A stretch of 16,542 bases of DNA from Candidatus Segatella violae (lineage in GTDB: Bacteria > Bacteroidota > Bacteroidia > Bacteroidales > Bacteroidaceae). The notes beneath the pieces are model-generated. The model had not been told where the DNA came from. It did not search any database and worked only from the letters and a program-made list of their open reading frames with translations. The DNA lies in NCBI GenBank assembly GCA_002440225.1, contig DJSH01000023.1, positions 11,055 to 27,596 on the forward strand, in the 5' to 3' direction. Positions 7,251 to 14,275 of this stretch are shown piece by piece (the stretch's first letter is position 1; every line of letters begins with the position of its first letter). The translations under genes and the position numbers were made by a program.

Positions 7251-8741
7251 ATGATGGAAAAGGAAAACAACCAGACAGTTGCTCCTCTGAAGAGCCAACT
7301 GCCATCAGAATGCACTACGATTATCGTAGGCGAGGAACAGAGTGTGGATGGTGCAAGATACTTGTGTCGCTCCAGTGACTTCGATGCCATGCTCACCACT
7401 AATGTGGAGGTGCATGAGGATACCAAGCACGGTCCCAAGGAATTCATAGCCAAGGACAGCAAGTTCCGTTGTCCTCTGCCCGATGAGGCTTTGGGTTATA
7501 CCGCCCTTCCTGATTATCGCTACCCGGGAGAGTGGGGAAGCGCAGGTTTCAATACGGCTGGTGTGGGCATGAGTAGCACGGAGACTATTTTCTCTTCGGA
7601 TAAGGCTTTGAGCTTCGACCCATACGTGGAGAATGGTCTCGCCGAGAACTGCACCTATAACATCGTGTTGCCATACATCCATACTGCTCGTGAGGGTGTG
7701 GAGCGACTGGGTATGCTCATCGAGCAATACGGTTCTGCCGAGGGCTTCGGCATCGGTTTCATCGATGACAAGGAGACTTGGTATCTGGAGAATGCCTGCG
7801 GTCACCGTTGGTTGGCTTGCAGAATGCCTAAGGACCAGTACTTTGTGACCGGCAACCAGAGCCGTTTCCGTGACTACGACCCGAATGACAAGGAGAACTT
7901 CTTGGCTTCAAAAGACTTGATAGAGTTTGCCACCGAGCATGGACTTTACAATCCTGATGATTCTGAGGCAGAGAAAGGAAAGGACGGAAAGGCGAAGTTT
8001 GACTTCCACGAGGCTTACTCTCGTGACGAGAAGCTCGACACCACCTACAACTATCCACGAGTATGGGGCTTACAGCAGATGTTCTCTCCAGCCATCCCAA
8101 ATGATGTCACCAAGAACACCTTCCCTGTCTTCGCCCAGGCAGCGCACAAGATTGCGCTCGCCGACCTTCGCACGGCATTCCGTTACCACTACGACCTTAC
8201 CGACCACGACCCTTATCTGCATGAGAATGGCAAGGAGCCTTATCGTCCGGTCAGCATCTACCGTACCACACAGACGCACATCATTCAAGTGCGCAAGGAG
8301 TTACCTCAAGCCATCGGCTGCATCACCTACGTGGCTCTTGGCATGGGCGACCTCAGTATCTTCCTCCCATTCTATCAAGGCGTAAAGCAGTTCCCTGAAC
8401 TTTACACCCGCATCGGCAACGGCGAATGTCACGATGACACAGCCTACTGGCGTTTCCGCAAGGTCATGACACTCGGCATGACTCATTACAACGACTTTGC
8501 TCCTATCATCAAGGAAACTTACGCCAAGTTGGAGGCTGAGAACGACCAGCGCCAGAAGGAGATGGAGGCAGAATACTTGAAACTCTACCAGGACTTCCCG
8601 ATGAAGGCATCCGACCTCTTGCAGGACTTCTCCGACAAACTATTGATGCACGCCATCGAAGTGGCGGACGAGTTGATCAACAAGCTCTTCACGGAACTTG
8701 CCAAGAAGATTCAGGAAGAATACCTCTTCCATGGGGCATAA
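7251..8741 (+). CDS. C69 family dipeptidase (PepD-like)
   Basis: Peptidase of family C69, N-terminal-nucleophile fold, 496 residues; relatives such as Lactobacillus PepD cleave a broad range of dipeptides. The family signature is at the N terminus: ECTTIIVG with C21 as the expected nucleophile, then SVDGARYLCRSSD (31-43), where the family has DGS and an arginine/serine-rich turn. Further conserved stretches are EWGSAGFNTAGVGMSSTE, GFGIGFIDDKETWYLENACGHRW and the YVTGNQ-like FVTGNQSRF. C21 is preceded by about 20 polar residues without a hydrophobic core, so this is not a signal peptide; if the cysteine must be N-terminal to work, this stretch is a propeptide. A cytoplasmic location follows. 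ATG codons at 7251 and 7254 are both possible starts. It is monocistronic, convergent with glnN. Confidence 0.93.
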   Translation: MMEKENNQTVAPLKSQLPSECTTIIVGEEQSVDGARYLCRSSDFDAMLTTNVEVHEDTKHGPKEFIAKDSKFRCPLPDEALGYTALPDYRYPGEWGSAGFNTAGVGMSSTETIFSSDKALSFDPYVENGLAENCTYNIVLPYIHTAREGVERLGMLIEQYGSAEGFGIGFIDDKETWYLENACGHRWLACRMPKDQYFVTGNQSRFRDYDPNDKENFLASKDLIEFATEHGLYNPDDSEAEKGKDGKAKFDFHEAYSRDEKLDTTYNYPRVWGLQQMFSPAIPNDVTKNTFPVFAQAAHKIALADLRTAFRYHYDLTDHDPYLHENGKEPYRPVSIYRTTQTHIIQVRKELPQAIGCITYVALGMGDLSIFLPFYQGVKQFPELYTRIGNGECHDDTAYWRFRKVMTLGMTHYNDFAPIIKETYAKLEAENDQRQKEMEAEYLKLYQDFPMKASDLLQDFSDKLLMHAIEVADELINKLFTELAKKIQEEYLFHGA

Positions 8742-8743
8742 TA

Positions 8744-8780
8744 CAAAAAAGCGGAGCGTGATTTCACAACCACACTCCGC
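8744..8780 (-). terminator. Terminator of glnN
   Basis: Inverted repeat 8751-8760 with 8771-8780 (GCGGAG, one mismatch, then GTG/CAC), loop of 10 bases. On the minus strand the hairpin is followed by a run of T (A tract at 8745-8750 on the plus strand), so the polarity fits the end of the glnN transcript, which stops 120 bp earlier. It lies three bases beyond the stop of the convergent dipeptidase gene and may help to end that transcript too, though no T run follows on the plus side. Confidence 0.72.
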
Positions 8781-8843
8781 GCAAACTTAAACAACCAATA
8801 AAAGAAATAGATTGATCGTTCAATTTTATATCTGATGAAGAGT

Positions 8844-8863
8844 AGCTCTTATAGAGCTTTTAT
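8844..8863 (+). terminator. Possible weak terminator of the dipeptidase gene
   Basis: AGCTCT-TAT-AGAGCT (8844-8858) makes a 6-bp hairpin with a three-base loop, followed by TTTTAT. It lies in the gap between the convergent dipeptidase and glnN genes. The stem is short, so the call is tentative. Confidence 0.35.
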
Positions 8864-8900
8864 GTTTATCTAATCTTACACCTCTCAGATGATATGGGAC

Positions 8901-11090
8901 TTATCTGATGAACAAGAGTTCACGATACTTAGGCAATGTCCAAAGCTCATCGGCTACGGTCAACTCCAACTTATCAATCTGATAACGGATTTCCTCCATC
9001 TTTGGAGCCACTGTGTCGTGGTAAGCGATGGCCTTGTCGTGCTCGCTCTCAATCTTGTTGGCTACCTTGCGGGCATTTACTAACTCCTCGACACCTGTCT
9101 CGATCTTCTGGGTTCTGTCAGCGATGTCCTTGATGATCTTGATGTTACGAGCAGTCAATGCCTTGCCTTCCTCGTCGCCGAAGATGTCGATCATGTTCTC
9201 CACGTTCTTAGCCAACTGGCTCTGATAGTGGGTAGCCACAGGGATGATATGGTTCATGGAGAGGTCGCCCATCACACGTGCCTCAATCTGAATCTTCTTG
9301 GTGTAGGTATCCCATTTCACCTCGTTACGAGCTTCCAACTCGTTTTTCTTCATCACGCCCATGCTCTCAAACATCTCGATAGATGCTGGATCCAAGTAAC
9401 GCTCGAAGATCTTTGGACAACTCTTCTCGCAGTCCAATCCACGCTTAGCTGCTTCCTCTACCCACTCATCTGAGTAACCATTGCCGTCGAAACGGATTGG
9501 CTTACAAGCCACGATGTCCTGGCGAACGATGTCGATGATTGCCGATGTCTTCTCTTCACCCTTGGCGATGAGCTCGTCAACACGCTTCTTGAAGTTGGTC
9601 AAAGCCTCGGCTACGGCGGTGTTCAGCACGATCATGGCTGATGCGCAGTTAGCCTCAGAACCTACGGCACGGAACTCGAAGCGGTTACCTGTGAAGGCGA
9701 ATGGTGATGTACGGTTACGGTCGGTGTTATCGATCATCAACTCTGGAATCTCAGGGATGTCCAGCTTCATGCCCTGCTTGCCAGCTACAGTAAACAAGTC
9801 TTTCTTGTCGGCTTTCTCGATGTGGTCGAGGAGGTCGGTGAGCTGCTTGCCGAGGAATGAAGAGATGATTGCTGGAGGTGCCTCGTTGGCGCCAAGACGA
9901 TGAGCATTGGTTGCGCTCATGATGGATGCCTTAAGCAAACCATTGTGCTTATATACTGCCATCAAAGTCTCGGTGATGAAGACTACGAAACGGAGGTTGT
10001 CCTCTGGGGTCTTGCCTGGACCATGAAGCAGGATGCCTGTATCTGTAGAAAGACTCCAGTTGTTGTGCTTACCAGAACCGTTGATGCCTGCGAATGGCTT
10101 CTCGTGGAGAAGTACGCGGAATCCGTGATGGCGAGCCACCTTCTTCATCAAGCTCATGAGGAGCATGTTGTGGTCAACGGCAAGGTTGGTCTCCTCGAAG
10201 ATAGGTGCCAACTCAAACTGGTTAGGTGCAACCTCGTTGTGGCGAGTCTTGCAAGGAATGCCAAGCTCAAGAGCCTGAATCTCCAAGTCCTTCATGAATG
10301 CCTGTACACGCTCAGGGATGGCACCGAAGTAGTGGTCGTCCATCTGCTGGTTCTTGGCTGAGTCATGACCCATCAAGGTGCGACCTGTCAACATCAAGTC
10401 AGGACGTGCAGCGTAGAGACTTTCATCTACCAAGAAGTACTCCTGCTCCCAACCGAGGTTGGAAACAACCTTCTTCACGTCTGGGTTGAAGTAGTGGCAA
10501 ACATCGGTGGCTGCTACGTTAACGGCATGCAATGCACGGAGCAATGGTGCCTTGTAGTCGAGTGCCTCACCGGTATATGAGATGAACACTGTAGGAATAC
10601 AGAGTGTATCGTCGATGATGAATACAGGAGATGTTGGATCCCAAGCTGAGTAACCACGTGCCTCGAAAGTAGAGCGGATACCACCTGATGGGAATGAAGA
10701 GGCATCAGGCTCCTGCTGTACGAGTAACTTACCTGAAAATTCCTCAATCATACCGCCCTTGCCGTCGTGCTCGATGAAGGCATCGTGCTTCTCGGCAGTA
10801 CCTTCTGTCAATGGCTGGAACCAGTGTGTGTAGTGGGTTACGCCATTCTCATCAGCCCACTGCTTGATGCCCTTGGCTACAGCGTCGGCGATGTTGCGGT
10901 CGAGACGTGCGCCATTGTCGATTACGTCAACGAGTTTCTCGTAAACGTCTGCTGGAAGATACTTGTACATCTTCTGGCGGTTGAATACCTTTTTACCAAA
11001 GAATTCGCTTGGTCGCTCGCTTGGAGCGGTCACTTCAACAGGCTTTCTCTTGGAAGCCTCTGAAACAGCTTCAAATCTTAAGTTGCTCAT
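8901..11090 (-). CDS. glnN: Glutamine synthetase type III
   Basis: ATP-dependent synthesis of glutamine from glutamate and ammonium in the cytoplasm; the type III enzyme typical of Bacteroidota, 729 residues, the expected length. Seen: N-terminal FFGKKVFNRQKMYKYLP (30-46), metal/substrate glutamates in GWEQEYFLVD (213-222), HNEVAPNQFELAP (284-296), the ATP-binding-side GSGKHNNWSL (338-347), and NRTSPFAFTGNRFEFRAVGSEANCAS, the counterpart of the arginine-rich active-site strand of other glutamine synthetases. The C-terminal part (from about 600) is the helical extension peculiar to type III. It lies 85 bp behind dapL with no convincing promoter in the gap, so at least part of its transcription may come from the dapF promoter. 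Across the divergent region lie glnK and amt, giving a full ammonium assimilation set. Confidence 0.97.
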   Translation of the reverse strand: MSNLRFEAVSEASKRKPVEVTAPSERPSEFFGKKVFNRQKMYKYLPADVYEKLVDVIDNGARLDRNIADAVAKGIKQWADENGVTHYTHWFQPLTEGTAEKHDAFIEHDGKGGMIEEFSGKLLVQQEPDASSFPSGGIRSTFEARGYSAWDPTSPVFIIDDTLCIPTVFISYTGEALDYKAPLLRALHAVNVAATDVCHYFNPDVKKVVSNLGWEQEYFLVDESLYAARPDLMLTGRTLMGHDSAKNQQMDDHYFGAIPERVQAFMKDLEIQALELGIPCKTRHNEVAPNQFELAPIFEETNLAVDHNMLLMSLMKKVARHHGFRVLLHEKPFAGINGSGKHNNWSLSTDTGILLHGPGKTPEDNLRFVVFITETLMAVYKHNGLLKASIMSATNAHRLGANEAPPAIISSFLGKQLTDLLDHIEKADKKDLFTVAGKQGMKLDIPEIPELMIDNTDRNRTSPFAFTGNRFEFRAVGSEANCASAMIVLNTAVAEALTNFKKRVDELIAKGEEKTSAIIDIVRQDIVACKPIRFDGNGYSDEWVEEAAKRGLDCEKSCPKIFERYLDPASIEMFESMGVMKKNELEARNEVKWDTYTKKIQIEARVMGDLSMNHIIPVATHYQSQLAKNVENMIDIFGDEEGKALTARNIKIIKDIADRTQKIETGVEELVNARKVANKIESEHDKAIAYHDTVAPKMEEIRYQIDKLELTVADELWTLPKYRELLFIR

Positions 11091-11175
11091 ACCTTAATAT
11101 TTTAAAATGTTTTGAATATTCCTAATTAATTTTTTGTAGCAAAAAACTGCGTTCTCTGCGAAATCTGCGAGAGAC

Positions 11176-12408
11176 TTACTTGCCGAGCCATTTGGCGATT
11201 CTGTCCATGGCTTCGATGCAGTCTTCTCTTTCGCCGAAGGCGGTGAGTCGGATGTAACCTTCGCCCGATGGACCGAAACCAACACCTGGGGTGCAGACTA
11301 CGCTGGCTCCGTAGAGCATCTCCTCGAAGAACTTCCAACTTGGCGTGTTGTTTGGAGTCTTTACCCACAAGTATGGGGCATTCTCACCACCATATACGCT
11401 GAGACCGAGCTTTTGCAACTGCTCTCTCATGATGCGGGCGTTCTCCATATAATAGTTGATGGTAGCCTTCACCTGCTCCTTGCCCTCTGGCGTGTAGATA
11501 GCCTCGGCGGCACGCTGGCTGATGTAGCTGGTGCCATTGAACTTGGTACACTGGCGGCGATCCCAGATAGGGTTCAGTGCCACTTCCTCGCCGCTTAAAG
11601 TCTTTGCCTTCAAATCCTTTGGCACGATGGTATATCCGCATCGTACACCGGTGAAGCCTGCGGTCTTGGAATAGCTGTGGAACTCGATTGCCACCTTTCT
11701 CGCTCCACGAATCTCGTAGATGGAATGTGGAATCTCTGGATCCTGGATGTATGCCTCGTAGGCAGCGTCGTAGAGGATGATGCTCTCGTTCTTGATAGCG
11801 TAGTTCACCCACTTGCGAAGCTCCTCCTTGGTGATGACCGTACCCGTTGGGTTGTTAGGGTAGCAGAGGTAAATCATATCCACACGATGGTCTGGAATCT
11901 GAGGAGTGAAGCTGTTGCCCTCATCGCATGGCATGTAAGTCACGTTGCTCCACTTGCCATTCTCGAAAACTCCCGCTCTGCCTATCATCACGTTAGAGTC
12001 GATATATACTGGATAAATCGGGTCGGTGACACCGATGTTGTTGTCCCATCTCAAAATCTCCTGGATATTTCCGGTGTCGCTCTTCGCTCCGTCGTTCACG
12101 AATACCTCGTTAGGGTCGAGGTGGATGCCACGAGGCAGGAAGTCGTTCTTGATGATGGCCTCACGGAGGAAGTCGTAGCCTCGCTCAGGACCGTAGCCAC
12201 GGAAAGTGGCTTGTACTGCCATCTCGTCCACTGCCTTGTGCATTGCCTTGATGACGGCAGGGCAGAGAGGTTGTGTAACGTCGCCGATACCCAAGCTGAT
12301 AACTCGCTGCTTAGGGTGGGCAATCTTGTAGGCGTTCACCTTCTTTGCGATGTCGGCAAACAGGTAATTGTTAGCCAACTTCAGGAAATGTTCATTAACT
12401 AATGCCAT
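11176..12408 (-). CDS. dapL: LL-diaminopimelate aminotransferase
   Basis: PLP-dependent class I/II aminotransferase that converts tetrahydrodipicolinate and glutamate to LL-diaminopimelate in one step, bypassing the succinyl or acetyl branch of lysine and peptidoglycan synthesis. Its 410 residues match the family. The start MALVNEHFLKLANNYLF is the characteristic N terminus; LCYPNNPTGTVITKEEL holds the PLP-contacting asparagine, SYSKTAGFTGVRCGY holds the Schiff-base lysine, and GVGFGPSGEGYIRLTAFG has the arginine for the substrate carboxylate. The ATG is preceded by AGGAG (in AAGGAGAACAAT), one of the better ribosome sites here. It lies 40 bp after dapF, the next enzyme of the pathway, and is followed by glnN. 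Confidence 0.97.
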   Translation of the reverse strand: MALVNEHFLKLANNYLFADIAKKVNAYKIAHPKQRVISLGIGDVTQPLCPAVIKAMHKAVDEMAVQATFRGYGPERGYDFLREAIIKNDFLPRGIHLDPNEVFVNDGAKSDTGNIQEILRWDNNIGVTDPIYPVYIDSNVMIGRAGVFENGKWSNVTYMPCDEGNSFTPQIPDHRVDMIYLCYPNNPTGTVITKEELRKWVNYAIKNESIILYDAAYEAYIQDPEIPHSIYEIRGARKVAIEFHSYSKTAGFTGVRCGYTIVPKDLKAKTLSGEEVALNPIWDRRQCTKFNGTSYISQRAAEAIYTPEGKEQVKATINYYMENARIMREQLQKLGLSVYGGENAPYLWVKTPNNTPSWKFFEEMLYGASVVCTPGVGFGPSGEGYIRLTAFGEREDCIEAMDRIAKWLGK

Positions 12409-12448
12409 ATTATTGTTCTCCTTTTATTATGTATATTTAAGTTTGCTC

Positions 12449-13342
12449 TTATTCTGGTAATTCGATTTCTCCTTCGAATGCGAATGCCGCAGGCCCCGTC
12501 ATATAGACATGTCCGTCATCCTCTCGGTATTCGATGTGGAGCGTTCCACCGTCCATCACGATGCTGCTCTTGCGAGAAGCTCGCTTGGTCAGGGCGGCGG
12601 CTACGGCTGTGGCACAGGCTCCTGTTCCGCAAGCCATTGTAATACCGCTTCCCCTTTCCCAAACTCGTGTTCTAATTATGTCAATGTCTGTAACTTGTGC
12701 GAACTCGATGTTGCAACGCTGAGGAAACGCCTTGTCGTGCTCCAGAATCTTGCCGTAGTGGGCGATGTCGATGGTGTCGATGTCATCCACAAAGGTCACG
12801 AAATGGGGGTTGCCCATGCACACGTAAGTGCCTTCAAACTTTCTGCCGTCGGCTTCCAGTGTCGCAGCCAGTGGCGTTTCTTCTGATTCAGGATGGGAAT
12901 TTGAATCGGTGGTTGGAGCAATGAATTGCTCCTTGTTTTCGAGTCGAGGCTTGAGCATATCGACCGTTACCGATTCCACTTTCTTTTTGTCGTCCTGAAT
13001 ATGCAATTTCAATATTTTGATGCCCGATAAAGTCTCCAGTCGGATGGTATCCTTTCGGGTCAATCCCTTTTCATATAAATATTTACCGATGCATCGGCTT
13101 GCGTTGCCGCACATCATCGCTTCTGAGCCATCGGCGTTGAAGATGCGCATCGAGTAGTCTGCTCTTCTGCCATCCTGTGGCTTTCCGATGAGAACCAGTC
13201 CGTCGCTGCCGATGCCTGTGTGATAAGCACTCCATGCTATGGCTGCCTTCTCTGGGTCGGGGATGTCGTATGTCTGGGTATCTACATAGATGTAGTCGTT
13301 GCCAGCCCCGTGCATCTTGGTGAAATGAACTGTTTCTTTCAT
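12449..13342 (-). CDS. dapF: Diaminopimelate epimerase
   Basis: PLP-independent racemase that turns LL- into meso-diaminopimelate, the direct precursor of lysine and of the peptidoglycan cross-link. The 297-residue protein has the N-terminal FTKMHGAGNDYIYVD, and the two catalytic cysteines lie in MMCGNASRCIG (first half) and MACGTGACATAVAAA (second half); the ERGSG loop before the latter is also present. An insert rich in S, E, T and P (around TTDSNSHPESEETP) lies between the halves and makes it longer than the about 275-residue family average. It is the first gene of the dapF-dapL unit, with a good promoter 123 bp upstream. DapL makes the substrate of DapF. Confidence 0.97.
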   Translation of the reverse strand: MKETVHFTKMHGAGNDYIYVDTQTYDIPDPEKAAIAWSAYHTGIGSDGLVLIGKPQDGRRADYSMRIFNADGSEAMMCGNASRCIGKYLYEKGLTRKDTIRLETLSGIKILKLHIQDDKKKVESVTVDMLKPRLENKEQFIAPTTDSNSHPESEETPLAATLEADGRKFEGTYVCMGNPHFVTFVDDIDTIDIAHYGKILEHDKAFPQRCNIEFAQVTDIDIIRTRVWERGSGITMACGTGACATAVAAALTKRASRKSSIVMDGGTLHIEYREDDGHVYMTGPAAFAFEGEIELPE

Positions 13343-13464
13343 ATTGCGTTGTTATTTTTAAGTTTGATATTACTCTTCATTCTCTCTCGTCTTACACCTT
13401 TCGATGTTTTGACTTTTTGCTAGTCATTCGGTTGTTTCGATGACTATTTGTTTGATTTCGGTTG

Positions 13465-13495
13465 CAAAGGTACGACTATTTGTTGAAATATCCAA
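13465..13495 (-). promoter_or_regulatory. Promoter of dapF-dapL(-glnN)
   Basis: Minus-strand -7 box TACCTTTG at 13472-13465 with -33 TTG at 13495-13493 and a 20-bp spacer. Transcription should start near 13458, giving a leader of about 116 nt, longer than for most genes of this window. Confidence 0.78.
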
Positions 13496-13559
13496 GAAAA
13501 ATAATGCAATAAATAATGAATATTTTTCGCTATCTTTCAGTTTGTAATGCGAAAATACA

Positions 13560-13580
13560 CTGTAGCTTACAGATTGTAAG
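13560..13580. promoter_or_regulatory. Overlapping dyads, candidate operator
   Basis: Two perfect dyads share bases: CTGTA-GCT-TACAG (13560-13572) and CTTACA-GAT-TGTAAG (13566-13580). They lie about 65 bp beyond the dapF -33 and 70 bp before the glnK -33, a fitting place for a regulator acting on both arms. The regulator is unknown; there is no regulator gene in the window. Confidence 0.35.
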
Positions 13581-13649
13581 GAGAAATGGATATGGCACGA
13601 TAAATTTAAAATATCAGCGAAAAAGAAGAAACTAAATGTTTGTAAATGC

Positions 13650-13680
13650 TTGAAAATACTGACAAAATGTATTAATTTTG
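13650..13680 (+). promoter_or_regulatory. Promoter of glnK-amt
   Basis: -33 TTG at 13650-13652 and -7 box TAATTTTG at 13673-13680 with a 20-bp spacer. The transcript should begin near 13685, leaving a leader of about 145 nt before glnK. Confidence 0.75.
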
Positions 13681-13682
13681 CA

Positions 13683-13793
13683 GCCGAAAACAAACATAAT
13701 GTAAAATGTATGCTAGTTTTGAGCGACAACCAATGAAAGTTTGTTTTTGAAAGCAGAAAAGAGGCTGAATGTTAGTTTTCGGCCGTCAACAAT
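13683..13793 (+). promoter_or_regulatory. Structured glnK leader with alternative pairings
   Basis: The segment 13683-13697 is complementary to 13769-13783 in 14 of 15 positions (GCCGAAAAC.AACAT against ATGTT.GTTTTCGGC). A partly repeated copy of the downstream arm at 13710-13720 (ATGCTAGTTTT) can pair with the same upstream segment in 9 of 11 positions. The two pairings exclude each other. The predicted transcription start falls at the edge of the left arm, so the outermost few pairs may be lost. Function is inferred, not shown. Confidence 0.4.
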
Positions 13794-13831
13794 CAATAAA
13801 AGTATTAACACATTATTAATTATTAAAGATT

Positions 13832-14188
13832 ATGAAGAAGATTGAGGCAATTATCCGCAAGTCAAAGTTTGAGGAAGTCAAGAAGGCGCTTTTGGCAGCC
13901 GACATCGAGTGGTTCTCTTATTATAATGTAAGAGGAGAGGGAAAGATGCGTCAGGCTCGCATCTACCGTGGTGTGATGTACGATACCAGCAGCATCGAGC
14001 GTGTTTTGCTCAACATCGTGGTTCGTGACAAGAATGTGGAGCCTACCATCGCCGCCATCCAGGGCGCTGCCCAGACGGGAGAGATAGGAGATGGAAGAAT
14101 CTTCGTCATCCCAGTGCTCGACACCATTCGCATCCGAACGGGTGAGCGAGGCGACATCGCACTCTATAATGCAGAACAAGAAAAGTAG
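13832..14188 (+). CDS. glnK: PII family nitrogen regulatory protein
   Basis: Small trimeric signal protein that binds ATP/ADP and 2-oxoglutarate and, in the GlnK type, plugs the ammonium channel when nitrogen is plentiful. The 118 residues match the family: MKKIEAIIRKSKFEEVKKAL at the N terminus, a T-loop (about 36-54) containing YRGVMY with Y50 at the place of the uridylylated Tyr51 of E. coli GlnB, the B-loop TGEIGDGRIFV (82-93) and the C-terminal RIRTGERGD (100-107) for nucleotide binding. The T-loop sequence (GKMRQARIYRGVMYDTSS) differs from the proteobacterial consensus, so uridylylation cannot be assumed, although the Tyr is kept. It is followed by amt after 87 bp, the classic glnK-amtB arrangement, and preceded by a long leader. 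Confidence 0.96.
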   Translation: MKKIEAIIRKSKFEEVKKALLAADIEWFSYYNVRGEGKMRQARIYRGVMYDTSSIERVLLNIVVRDKNVEPTIAAIQGAAQTGEIGDGRIFVIPVLDTIRIRTGERGDIALYNAEQEK

Positions 14189-14275
14189 AGATTGATAGTT
14201 TAAATTCTGAATTTCAAAGGAATAGCGTTGCTTGGATGCAATGAAAATTCTATAATTCTTAAATTCTTGATAAAA

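Larger units (their letters stand above)
13343..13831. other. 489-bp divergent control region between dapF and glnK
   Basis: No gene is credible here. From left to right it holds the dapF leader (13343-13458), the dapF promoter (13465-13495), AT-rich sequence, two overlapping dyads (13560-13580), the glnK promoter (13650-13680) and a glnK leader of about 145 nt with inverted and direct repeats (13683-13793). A 101-codon minus-strand frame (13424-13729) covers both promoters and has low-complexity, phenylalanine- and serine-rich content; it is treated as spurious. Confidence 0.7.

Noticed and set aside
11091..11175. Separate glnN promoter in the gap behind dapL
   Set aside because: No TAnnTTTG box with a TTG at 19-21 bp was found on the minus strand; a weak or regulator-dependent promoter cannot be excluded.
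13424..13729. 101-codon minus-strand frame between dapF and glnK
   Set aside because: It spans both divergent promoters and the dyads, and the product is low-complexity, rich in F and S, with no recognisable domain.
14228..14275. Longer N terminus of the ammonium transporter
   Set aside because: The additional 16 residues are polar/irregular and AT-rich, while tandem ATG codons at 14276/14279 give a normal family start.
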